The notes under the pieces are model-generated. The model saw nothing but the letters and a program-made list of their open reading frames with translations. It made no database searches and was not told the DNA's origin. From Cecembia rubra (lineage in GTDB: Bacteria; Bacteroidota; Bacteroidia; Cytophagales; Cyclobacteriaceae), in contig NZ_PYGF01000007.1 of NCBI RefSeq assembly GCF_003014575.1, positions 186,001 to 250,000 of the forward strand: 64,000 nt of DNA, read 5' to 3'. Position 1 is the stretch's first letter. Each line of letters begins with the position of its first letter. Position numbers and translations under genes: made by a program. Of the stretch, positions 46,671-54,826 are shown in pieces.

Positions 46671-47363
46671 ATGTCCAGAGCACAGATTTTACTGATTGAA
46701 GATGACGAGAGGTTATCCACAGTCCTTAAAAAAGGTCTGGAGGAGAAGGGATATGCAGTGACCCAAGCTTTTGATGGGGAGATGGGGCTCCGATTGTATG
46801 AAAAGGGAGGTTTTGAACTGGTCATTACAGATCTGATATTGCCCAAAGTCAATGGCCTGGATGTCTCCAAATCCATCAGGCAGAAAGATACCCATATTCC
46901 TATCATCATGTTGACGGCTTTAGGAGCTACAGACGATAAGGTAGAGGGTTTTGATGCAGGGGCCGACGATTACCTGGTAAAGCCTTTTGACTTTAGGGAA
47001 TTGCATGCCCGTATCAAAACCTTGCTGAAAAGATCTGGTAGGGTTGCAGCCAAAGATGAAAAATCCACCTATGTTTATGCTGATCTGGAAATAGACAGCC
47101 AATTGAAAATGGCCAGCCGTGCAGGAATCAGCCTGAACCTGACGCCCAAAGAGTACAGTCTTTTGGAGTACATGGTAAAAAACCCGGAGAGGGTTCTTTC
47201 CAGGGAGGAGATTGCCAGGGAGGTCTGGGGGGTTAATTTCGATACCGGTACGAACTTCATTGATGTCTACATCAACTATATCCGAAAAAAGGTGGATAAA
47301 CCTTTTGAGGATAAGTTGATACACACAAGGCCAGGGATGGGCTTTTTATTACAGAAAACATGA
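46671..47363 (+). CDS. OmpR-family response regulator
   Basis: A 230-residue two-component regulator. The receiver has acidic pocket E10-D11-D12, phospho-acceptor D54 (VITDLILP) and Lys in the VKPFD loop. The winged-helix C-terminus has LTPKEYSLLEYMVKNP and GTNFIDVYINYIRKK. ATG at 46671 was chosen over an upstream TTG at 46644. It overlaps the kinase gene by 4 bp. Its likely target is the phased repeat array at 48731-48769. Confidence 0.9.
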   Translation: MSRAQILLIEDDERLSTVLKKGLEEKGYAVTQAFDGEMGLRLYEKGGFELVITDLILPKVNGLDVSKSIRQKDTHIPIIMLTALGATDDKVEGFDAGADDYLVKPFDFRELHARIKTLLKRSGRVAAKDEKSTYVYADLEIDSQLKMASRAGISLNLTPKEYSLLEYMVKNPERVLSREEIAREVWGVNFDTGTNFIDVYINYIRKKVDKPFEDKLIHTRPGMGFLLQKT

Positions 47364-48736
47364 GGATACAACAGCAGATATCGCTCATGTTTACAGCGCT
47401 GGCAGCGGGAATTCTTCTGGTATTTATGGGCATTGTCTATTTTTCGGCTTACACCAATAGAATCAATGAATTCTATAACATATTGGAGAAAGAGGCCATT
47501 ACAAAGGCGAATCTTTTATTGGAAACCCAGTTGGATGCTGGTACCCTTCAGACCATTTACCGAAACAACAGAGAAATTCTCTATGAAGTGGAGGTGGCCA
47601 TTTATGACGCAGGTCAGAAGCTTATCTATCACGATGCGGTGGATATTGATTTTGTGAAAGAAACCCCTGAAATGCTTCTGGAGATTGGGAGAAAAAAGAA
47701 AATAAATTTCATCCAGGACAAATGGCAGGTCATTGGTTTTGTATATCAGCAGGCAGAGCAGCAGTATTTCATTACTGCTGCAGCCTATGATTTTTATGGT
47801 TTTAGTAAGTTGGAAAACTTGAGAGACACCATGTTGGTGAGTTTTTTCTTCGGCCTTGCTATCATTTTCCTGATAGGGAAGTATTTTTCAAGAAAAACAT
47901 TAGCCCCTATAGCAGGGATTATCAAGGAAGCCCAAAATATATCTGCCTCTAACCTTGATCTTAGGATCCAGGAATACAATTCAAAGGATGAACTAGGACA
48001 ATTGGCTCAAACTTTTAACCAAATGCTGGAAAGACTGGAAAAGTCTTTTGATTCCCAAAAGCAATTTGTGTCCTATGTGGCCCATGAATTGAGAACCCCA
48101 CTTTCGGCTATTATTGCCGATCTAGAATTAAGTCTGGATAAGGAAAGGACTGCACAAGAGTATCAGGCAACCATAAAGGACGTCTTATCGGACAGCCAAA
48201 AAGTGGCAAGATTGGCCAGTACCTTATTGGACTTTGCCAAAGCGAGTTATGACAGGACGGAAATTACTTTTAAACCTGTAAGAGTAGATGAGATTCTTTT
48301 GGAAGCGAGCCATCAATTGCAGGCAAAAAACCCCGGATATAAAATCCAACTCGACTTTGTAGGTGATTTGGAGGAAGAGGACATTACGGTGAAGGGCAAT
48401 AATTATCTTCTTGGAATAGCTTTCTCCAATCTGATGGAAAATGCCTGTAAGTTTTCAGAGGATAAATGCTGTGATGTTTCCATTTCTTCATTCCTTTCCG
48501 GTGTCATGATCAAATTCAAGGACAGAGGCATTGGAATTTCTGAAGAGGATCAGGAAGAAATTTTCAATCCTTTTTTCAGGGGAAAAAACAAAGACTATTC
48601 TAATGGAACCGGAATCGGACTTACCTTAGTACAGAAGATTATCCATCAGCATGATGGAGAGATAAGATTAGATTCTAAAACAGGACAGGGCTCAATTTTT
48701 TCCATTATTCTGCCCAAGGCGGAACAGCCAATCTAA
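47360..48736 (+). CDS. Sensor histidine kinase
   Basis: A 458-residue membrane kinase. TM1 is at about residues 8-30, a small periplasmic sensor follows, then TM2 at about 152-172 and a HAMP domain. The HisKA domain has H242 in AHELRTPLSA. The ATPase has NLMENACKFS, DRGIGISEED and GTGIGLTLV. It resembles the CusS/QseC-type kinases that partner OmpR-class regulators. The signal is unknown. Its stop codon lies inside the first of the downstream phased repeats. Confidence 0.9.
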   Translation: MRIQQQISLMFTALAAGILLVFMGIVYFSAYTNRINEFYNILEKEAITKANLLLETQLDAGTLQTIYRNNREILYEVEVAIYDAGQKLIYHDAVDIDFVKETPEMLLEIGRKKKINFIQDKWQVIGFVYQQAEQQYFITAAAYDFYGFSKLENLRDTMLVSFFFGLAIIFLIGKYFSRKTLAPIAGIIKEAQNISASNLDLRIQEYNSKDELGQLAQTFNQMLERLEKSFDSQKQFVSYVAHELRTPLSAIIADLELSLDKERTAQEYQATIKDVLSDSQKVARLASTLLDFAKASYDRTEITFKPVRVDEILLEASHQLQAKNPGYKIQLDFVGDLEEEDITVKGNNYLLGIAFSNLMENACKFSEDKCCDVSISSFLSGVMIKFKDRGIGISEEDQEEIFNPFFRGKNKDYSNGTGIGLTLVQKIIHQHDGEIRLDSKTGQGSIFSIILPKAEQPI

Positions 48737-48769
48737 TGGTTTTCTAATTTTTTTCTAAGAACATTCTAA
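48731..48769 (+). promoter_or_regulatory. Four 11-bp-phased [A/T]TCTAA direct repeats
   Basis: ATCTAA at 48731 and TTCTAA at 48742, 48753 and 48764 are spaced exactly 11 bp apart. Tandem sites one helical turn apart are the usual binding pattern for OmpR-class dimers. The array ends 23 bp before the -7 element of the downstream outer-membrane gene, suiting activation by the adjacent response regulator. Confidence 0.7.
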
Positions 48770-48792
48770 AATCAGGAGGCTCTCTGGTCCTC

Positions 48793-48800
48793 TACCTTTG
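48793..48800 (+). promoter_or_regulatory. -7 element of the Omp85-like gene
   Basis: TACCTTTG matches TAnnTTTG and has no good -33 box, as expected of an activator-dependent promoter. The leader to the start codon at 48923 is about 115 nt. Confidence 0.55.
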
Positions 48801-48922
48801 TACCCATAAAGAAAATGCTTATGGATTATTGTCCCTATGGTTATTTATCCACAATCTGATTTTTACCATGACCTTTCCAGGCGATGGTAAAATCATCACC
48901 AACTATTAAGAAAGGAGTTGTC

Positions 48923-50407
48923 ATGAAAAAATTACTGGTTCTTTTTATAACTGTTATTATCCATAGTTTCCTTTTGGCTCAGACAGATGGCTTAAAAAAT
49001 GCTGATAGACTGGCCATTTTGGACACAATTTCCCTGCCCTTCGAAATTTCAGAAGAAAAAAGACTCTCCAAAGAAGACATCCTTACAAAGAAAGAAGGTT
49101 TTTTTGTCACCGGTCTTCCCAGGTTCGAGTTTGACCCTATCCGAGGATTTGGTGTGGGTGGAAATGTGTTCTTTTTTCAAAATAAGACCAAAGAAGATCC
49201 TTTCTTCTATTATACCCCTTACCGCTACAGTGTCAATACGGAGTTTTTTGTCTTCCAAAACGGCAGGGTGAAAGCAGCCATCAACTTAGACGTGCCCTAT
49301 GTCTTCAATTCCAAATGGAGATTCAGGGCAGATGCGGTTTTCTGGGAGGATCCCAATGCACAATACTGGGGTATTGGAAGGCAATTCTTAGATAGGTTGA
49401 GTTTCGCAGACAAGTCAGAAGAACAGGATGGCCCGGTCCGTCAGTTCAACAGGGTGAATGCATACGAGGACAATCTTAAAATAGCCGTTCCAGGTAATGG
49501 CGGAAGATTGCAGACAGACACCCATTTCAACCAGTTTATCCAGAGGGAAAAGCTGTTCAATTTCTTGGGAGAACGTGTGGAGATGGGAGGAAAACTGAGA
49601 CTGATGTTCGGTTATGAAATGTTATTTACTGCCTTTGAGGACTACACAGGAAGAATAGCAGAGACGGCATTTCTGCCCAACGGAACAGAGGTAGAGGCTG
49701 TCCAAAGGGAAACACTGGTCAACCGTCAAAAAAATGATGGTACCTGGGACCGTTTCAATTTGGCGGGCTTTGAAGACAGGTTCCAGTTTACCAGCATGCT
49801 TGCCGGTGCCATCATCTATGACACCAGAGACCTGGAACCTGATCCTTCAAAAGGAGTCTTCCTACAATATTCCCATGAATATTCAGCTCCTTGGCTGGGG
49901 TCCCAGTTCAATTTCAACAAATTTATGCTGCAGGGCCAGTTTATCCACACCTTTCACCGATGGAAAAATGACCGCAACAGACTGACTTTTGCAGGACTGG
50001 CAGCTTTTGGGCATATCTTCGGTTCCAGGATTAACTTTATTGAAATGTGGGATCTGTCTTCTCAGGCCGAGGCTGGTGGTATCCTGGTGCTGGGAGGAGG
50101 GAGATCTGTACGTGGATTCAGGGAGGCCAGGTTTCTGGCGCCCACCGTCGGATTGGTCAATTTGGAAATGCGTGCTAGGCTCCATGATTTCAATGCCTTC
50201 AACCAGCACTTTGCCCTTGGTCTTACGCCCTTCTATGATTTTGGTACCGTATGGGAAGGTTTAAGAGATGTGCAACTGAACAATTTCAGAGGTGCACCAG
50301 GAATCGGAGGTAGGATTGCCTGGAACCAGTCCACCATTTTGAGACTGGATTATGCCCAGAGTAGGGAAGGTGGACAGTTCTTCTTCGGATTTGGGCATAT
50401 TTTCTAA
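48923..50407 (+). CDS. Omp85/BamA-family outer membrane protein
   Basis: A 494-residue exported barrel protein. ATG at 48923 is preceded by AAAGGAG, an unusually good ribosome site here, and begins a clean signal peptide; the Met at 48884 does not. The surface-antigen barrel includes IIYDTRDLEPDPSKGVF, GGGRSVRGFREARF and GLTPFYDFGTVW. No POTRA domains are visible. It is the likely target of the adjacent two-component system. Confidence 0.8.
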   Translation: MKKLLVLFITVIIHSFLLAQTDGLKNADRLAILDTISLPFEISEEKRLSKEDILTKKEGFFVTGLPRFEFDPIRGFGVGGNVFFFQNKTKEDPFFYYTPYRYSVNTEFFVFQNGRVKAAINLDVPYVFNSKWRFRADAVFWEDPNAQYWGIGRQFLDRLSFADKSEEQDGPVRQFNRVNAYEDNLKIAVPGNGGRLQTDTHFNQFIQREKLFNFLGERVEMGGKLRLMFGYEMLFTAFEDYTGRIAETAFLPNGTEVEAVQRETLVNRQKNDGTWDRFNLAGFEDRFQFTSMLAGAIIYDTRDLEPDPSKGVFLQYSHEYSAPWLGSQFNFNKFMLQGQFIHTFHRWKNDRNRLTFAGLAAFGHIFGSRINFIEMWDLSSQAEAGGILVLGGGRSVRGFREARFLAPTVGLVNLEMRARLHDFNAFNQHFALGLTPFYDFGTVWEGLRDVQLNNFRGAPGIGGRIAWNQSTILRLDYAQSREGGQFFFGFGHIF

Positions 50408-50475
50408 AAACATAACAAGGTTTTTTTCATGGGAAGTCCAAATATGGGTACCTTAGTACATGCTATTTATCCTCC

Positions 50476-51945
50476 ATGGACTCCCAACCTGATTTAGATT
50501 ATATCAAAGCACAAATCATGCACTTGGAAAGTAGCATGAATGAATTTGTTGACTCCAAAGCAAGTCTCTTGAAAGCCTTGCACGAGGAACAGGTTGTTTC
50601 CGCAAGAAACCTTTTATCCTACCTTGCCCTTCGCAATCAGGACATCAGGGAATTGCAGGACCTGCTGCATATCTATGGGCTTTCTTCTTTGGCAAGTTCA
50701 GAAGGACATGTCCTGAGACAGGTTCAGGCCATAAGGGAGAGGTTGGGTCATATTTACCAAAAGGAAGAACTGGATCATTGTACTTTTGCCTTCAGCAAAC
50801 TGAAAATGGGAGAGAAAAGCCGTCTGCTTTTTGGACAAAAGGCCGAAGCCAATATGCCCTATCTGATGGTCACTTTTGATGCCGAATTTGCAGATGATTA
50901 TGCCAAGGTGAAAAGTCTCCTCCAAAACGGGATGAATGTGGCCAGAATCAATTGTGCCCATGATGATGAGGATACATGGTCCAGAATGATCAATCAGGTA
51001 CGAATTGCTTCTGAGCAGACGGGGATTCCCTGCAAGATTTATATGGACCTCGCAGGGCCAAAAATCAGGACCCAGATTCTTGGCAAAGGCAGGGATAAGG
51101 GTAAAGTGAAAATCAGGGAAGGGCAGCTCATTTGGATGATTGAAGATGATTTGGATGTGGATAAATCCGAGACGGTCATCAGTCCCAATGAGTCAGGAAT
51201 TATCCAACAGTTAAGAAAGGGTGACCGGGTTTTTATAGACGATGGGGCAATCCGATGCATTGTGGAAAAAGTTAAGAAGGAAAAAATTGGGTTAAGAATA
51301 GTAAGGATTTCTTCCAAAAAGGATTTGCTGAAAGAAGGGAAGGGGATCAATTTTCCTGATTCTTTTTTACAGGTTCCATCTCTGACAGATTTTGACAGAG
51401 CGTGCCTTCCGTTTATCTGTGAAAATGCCGATTTGGTGGGATATTCATTTGTCAAAACAGCAGGGGATATTGCAGTCCTACGGCAGGCACTTCAGGAAAA
51501 ATCCGAAAGTTATCCACAGTTGATAATTAAAATAGAGACATTGGAGGCTGTGGAAAACCTCCCTTCCCTATTGCTTGAGGGCATGAAGGAACAGGCATTC
51601 GGTGTGATGATTGCAAGGGGAGATCTGGCTGTGGAAATCGGTTTTGAGCGATTGGGAGAAATACAGGAGGAAATCTTGTGGATATGTGAATCGGGGCATG
51701 TGCCTGTAGTATGGGCTACCCAGGTTTTGGAGACTTTGCATAAATCCGGGATGGCTACCCGATCGGAGATCACAGATGCAGGACATGCGGCTATGGCAGA
51801 ATGTGTCATGATCAATAAGGGTGATTATACCATAGAGGTCATGGAAACCCTTCGTGATGTTATCCATAGGACCTCCACGCATAGGGTCAAAAAGCGTTTT
51901 ACCCTGAGGCCATTGAAAATTGCCCAAAAGTTTCTTTTAGGTTGA
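50476..51945 (+). CDS. Atypical pyruvate kinase-like protein
   Basis: A 489-residue protein. About 125 N-terminal residues are a helical extension. Residues 127-480 contain the pyruvate kinase barrel: INCAHDD, DLAGPKIRTQ, the catalytic-lysine strand IIKIET, MIARGDLAVEIGFERLGEIQ and MATRSEITDAGHAA. The usual C-terminal allosteric domain is absent. It belongs to the short-barrel pyruvate kinase-like group; activity is plausible but unproven. It may share the two-component promoter, 68 bp after the barrel gene. Confidence 0.75.
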   Translation: MDSQPDLDYIKAQIMHLESSMNEFVDSKASLLKALHEEQVVSARNLLSYLALRNQDIRELQDLLHIYGLSSLASSEGHVLRQVQAIRERLGHIYQKEELDHCTFAFSKLKMGEKSRLLFGQKAEANMPYLMVTFDAEFADDYAKVKSLLQNGMNVARINCAHDDEDTWSRMINQVRIASEQTGIPCKIYMDLAGPKIRTQILGKGRDKGKVKIREGQLIWMIEDDLDVDKSETVISPNESGIIQQLRKGDRVFIDDGAIRCIVEKVKKEKIGLRIVRISSKKDLLKEGKGINFPDSFLQVPSLTDFDRACLPFICENADLVGYSFVKTAGDIAVLRQALQEKSESYPQLIIKIETLEAVENLPSLLLEGMKEQAFGVMIARGDLAVEIGFERLGEIQEEILWICESGHVPVVWATQVLETLHKSGMATRSEITDAGHAAMAECVMINKGDYTIEVMETLRDVIHRTSTHRVKKRFTLRPLKIAQKFLLG

Positions 51946-51993
51946 AATATTCACAATTTGCAATATTAGTACTTTCATGAATTTTTTGGAAAA

Positions 51994-52767
51994 TCAACCC
52001 TTGTCATAAGGGATGAGCTGAAGGAGCTGTCTTGCTGCTTCTATCATTTCCTCTTCTCTTTTCTCTTTATTGATTTCTATCCAAGGTGTCAATTCGGTAT
52101 GGGTGTGGGCAATCATTTTCTCCTTGTAGGATTTATAATCTGCCCATAGTTCTTTGGATTGTTCGTCAAATGGGGTCATTTTCCATTTGGTCAATGGACT
52201 TGATTTGACATCTTCTAATCTTTTGGTCTGTTCCTTCATGCTGATATTCAGGTAAAATTTGATCAACTGAATCCCTGACTCATGAAGCATTCTTTCAAAA
52301 TCATTGACCTGACCCATAAATTGATCATATTCTTCCTGGGTGCATAGACCATGCACAGGCTCAATGATGGCCCTGTTGTACCAGCTTCTGTCCCAAAATA
52401 CCATTTCTCCCCCTTGGGGAAGTTTTTCCACAAATTTTTTAAAATACCACTCCCCATTGTTGCTGCTTTCCTGATGGGGAAGATTCACTTCAACCCTGTA
52501 ATGTCTTGGGTTGTTATGAGAAAGGATTTTTCGGATGACCCCACTCTTTTCAGAGGAATCGCCCCCATGGAAGAGCACCATTACTTTTTTTTGGTTTGCA
52601 ATTATCCACAATTGCATTTTGACCAATTCAGCCTGGATTTCCCTCAAGGCCAATTCGTACTTTGCCCCCGACAGGGCTTTTTCCAGGTTGATTTTTTTAT
52701 GGGCAAGCAAGTGCTTGAGGCCTATATTCGAGTTTAAAATTTTCAGATCTTCTTTGGAGAGTTCCAT
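51994..52767 (-). CDS. PPK2-family protein with degenerate Walker A
   Basis: A 257-residue polyphosphate kinase 2 paralogue. Walker B FWDRSWYNRAIIEP and the lid segment are conserved. The P-loop reads H67-G-G-D-S-S-E73-K74-S-G, against E-G-R-D-A-A-G-K-G-G in the upstream copy. The Gly before the catalytic Lys is Glu and the Arg is Gly. Normal nucleotide/polyphosphate transfer is doubtful. It starts 2 bp after the canonical PPK2 stop, so the two may form a complex. Confidence 0.82.
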   Translation of the reverse strand: MELSKEDLKILNSNIGLKHLLAHKKINLEKALSGAKYELALREIQAELVKMQLWIIANQKKVMVLFHGGDSSEKSGVIRKILSHNNPRHYRVEVNLPHQESSNNGEWYFKKFVEKLPQGGEMVFWDRSWYNRAIIEPVHGLCTQEEYDQFMGQVNDFERMLHESGIQLIKFYLNISMKEQTKRLEDVKSSPLTKWKMTPFDEQSKELWADYKSYKEKMIAHTHTELTPWIEINKEKREEEMIEAARQLLQLIPYDKG

Positions 52768-52769
52768 GG

Positions 52770-53615
52770 CTACAGGTCAAGGTTTTTGTTCTTTCTAAAA
52801 TAACGGTAGACCACATTTGGGTCGGTGTGTAGATTGGCCCCTGAACTCCCCTTTCCTTCATAATCAAATTGAGAAAGGACGTGCCGGAGACTTTCCAGCC
52901 TGGCAGTTTCTTTATCATTCGTTTCTACGATAATCCAAGGGCAAAAAGCAGTGTGGGTATTAGTAAACATTTTTTCCTTGTACTTGGTATTATCTTCCCA
53001 CATTTCCTGGGCCTTCATGTCTACAGGGCTGAATTTCCACTCTTTAAGAGGATTATTTTTTCTGGCATCAAAACGCTTCCTCTGTTCTTCTTTGGTGATG
53101 TCAAACCAAAACTTGATGATTTGTATTCCGTCCTCGTACAGCATATGCTCAAAATTGGGAACCTGAGCCATAAATGTATTATACTGATGAGTGGTACAAA
53201 ATCCCATCACAGGTTCCACCACAGCTCTATTGTACCAGCTCCTATCAAAAAATCTGATTTCTCCTCTATTTGGAAGAACCTCAATATACCTTTGAAAATA
53301 CCACTGCCCGCGTTCTACTTCAGTGGGCTTGTTAAGTGCTACCACTGCGGAAGTATGGGGGTTTAGGTGCTCTACAAAGCGCTTTATGGATCCTCCCTTT
53401 CCCGCTGCATCTCTTCCTTCAAAAAGAATGGCCACCCTTAATTGATTTTTTTCAATATGCTTTTGAAGGTAAGCCAATTCGATTTGAAGCAGCTTCAATT
53501 CATCTTCATATTCAGCTCTTTTGATGGATTTTTTGATTTTTATTTTTTTCTTTTTGGCCAGAGCCACCAGTTCCTTTCTGGTCTGTACTTGTAAGAGGTC
53601 TTCTTTGGTAAACAT
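52770..53615 (-). CDS. ppk2: Polyphosphate kinase 2
   Basis: A 281-residue kinase that uses polyphosphate to phosphorylate nucleoside mono- or diphosphates, or the reverse. Walker A E66-GRDAAGKGG-75, Walker B FFDRSWYNRAVVEPV and the lid with RKNNPLKEWKFS are intact. It is the first gene of the tandem pair. Substrate class (ADP/GDP or AMP) cannot be fixed from these motifs. Confidence 0.9.
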   Translation of the reverse strand: MFTKEDLLQVQTRKELVALAKKKKIKIKKSIKRAEYEDELKLLQIELAYLQKHIEKNQLRVAILFEGRDAAGKGGSIKRFVEHLNPHTSAVVALNKPTEVERGQWYFQRYIEVLPNRGEIRFFDRSWYNRAVVEPVMGFCTTHQYNTFMAQVPNFEHMLYEDGIQIIKFWFDITKEEQRKRFDARKNNPLKEWKFSPVDMKAQEMWEDNTKYKEKMFTNTHTAFCPWIIVETNDKETARLESLRHVLSQFDYEGKGSSGANLHTDPNVVYRYFRKNKNLDL

Positions 53616-53763
53616 GGGCTTTTAATAAAGCGAAAAACAAAATTCAATTCCTTTTTAAGTTAAGGATTTAGCCAATATGAAGTGTAGTAAATAGAAAAAT
53701 TTTAAGCAAAACCCCGTTTTATAATTTTATTTTGATGTTTTGAAATTCTTTTGGGTATAAAAC

Positions 53764-53792
53764 TTGTTTAAGTTATTATTGAATTAACTTTG
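53764..53792 (+). promoter_or_regulatory. Bacteroidota-type promoter before small exported protein
   Basis: TTG (53764-53766) is separated by 18 bp from TAACTTTG (53785-53792), a full -33/-7 match. The start codon at 53812 lies about 20 bp after it. Confidence 0.65.
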
Positions 53793-53811
53793 TATTGTAT
53801 TTGACATCAAA

Positions 53812-54195
53812 ATGAATGATCAATCCAGATTTCTGATGAATAGGCAGATTGTCCAAATGTTCATTTTGGTACTTTTTTTCTCCTATAATTATTTATCTGC
53901 TCCAAACAATGAGCTCTTTACTCAGGTCTTTTTTGGATCTGATACCAAGATCGATATACCACATCATGATTTTTTAAAGGATTTTGCACCATCCAACGCC
54001 CTGATTACAGAGGAGGTTAAAGAAACTGAGGAAAAATCAGATTTTCCAAGCAGCCCTGGATTCCAAAAAAGCGCAGCAAATCCTTTATCAAATGGCTTAT
54101 GCCTTCCTATTTCAGTTCCATCTTTTGAAGTTTTCTTTCAAAAAGTCCCGGGTTTTATTTTGTACCATAACCTGAAAATACCCCTTTCTATTTAA
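53812..54195 (+). CDS. Small hypothetical exported or membrane-anchored protein
   Basis: A 127-residue protein with one hydrophobic segment (residues 13-29) after a charged N-terminus, which could be a signal peptide or anchor. The rest is polar with an acidic patch (EEVKETEEKSD). No family is recognised. It is AT-rich. It has the clearest promoter in the region and precedes the inorganic-carbon cluster, so a link to it is possible. Confidence 0.5.
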   Translation: MNDQSRFLMNRQIVQMFILVLFFSYNYLSAPNNELFTQVFFGSDTKIDIPHHDFLKDFAPSNALITEEVKETEEKSDFPSSPGFQKSAANPLSNGLCLPISVPSFEVFFQKVPGFILYHNLKIPLSI

Positions 54196-54254
54196 TATTT
54201 CCCCTATATCTCCTCTAGTCCTCTCCGGAGAACAAGAATAGATATGGGCTGATT

Positions 54255-54278
54255 TCCTGAAAGATTGAGCCTTCAGGA
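54255..54278 (+). other. Small stem-loop between unknown genes
   Basis: TCCTGAA pairs with TTCAGGA over a 10-nt loop within the 138-bp gap before the 156-residue gene. There is no T-run, so it may be a processing or attenuator element. Confidence 0.3.
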
Positions 54279-54333
54279 TAAAATTCATAATGGGCTTCCA
54301 TTAATGTCCCAACTAGAATTTTGGATTTATTAA

Positions 54334-54804
54334 ATGAAACATACAATGATTAGCATATATAACATCTCTCTTAAAAAATACCTTGAGAATATAAAAGAGA
54401 AAAGCCTGTTATTGATACTCGAAGATCAAAATGGGTTTAGTCTACCAATCAAAAACCGAAACCTTGTCCTAACACGTGAAAAAATTGCCATTGACTTGGT
54501 TCTTTGCAATGAGTTCTTAAACAGAATTGCCCTGGGTATTGAAATATTTAAGTACGACTCTTTGGTGATTTATCCAGCGTTTTTTTATTCAAGGGCGTTC
54601 CCTTTACCTGATAAAAATTCTTCTAAAGTCAGGGAAGAAATGGTTGAAATAGGAAAAGAGTTGATATTCCAGGTAAGGAAATACCTTGAGTCCTATAGTC
54701 CCCAATTTATATTTAATCTTCCTGAAGTAATGGCCGTATTTGAAGATCCATCAGGAAAGTTAACGGAATTGAAGAAGCTTACTGTTGATTTTAGTCTAAA
54801 CTGA
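54334..54804 (+). CDS. Hypothetical protein upstream of dabA
   Basis: A 156-residue soluble-looking protein of mixed alpha/beta composition without signal or known motif; an in-frame Met at 54346 is an alternative start. It lies 22 bp before dabA and is much more AT-rich than it. It may be an accessory or regulatory subunit of the inorganic-carbon unit, but only position supports that. Confidence 0.55.
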   Translation: MKHTMISIYNISLKKYLENIKEKSLLLILEDQNGFSLPIKNRNLVLTREKIAIDLVLCNEFLNRIALGIEIFKYDSLVIYPAFFYSRAFPLPDKNSSKVREEMVEIGKELIFQVRKYLESYSPQFIFNLPEVMAVFEDPSGKLTELKKLTVDFSLN

Positions 54805-54826
54805 ACACTTCTAAGCGGTAAGCATC

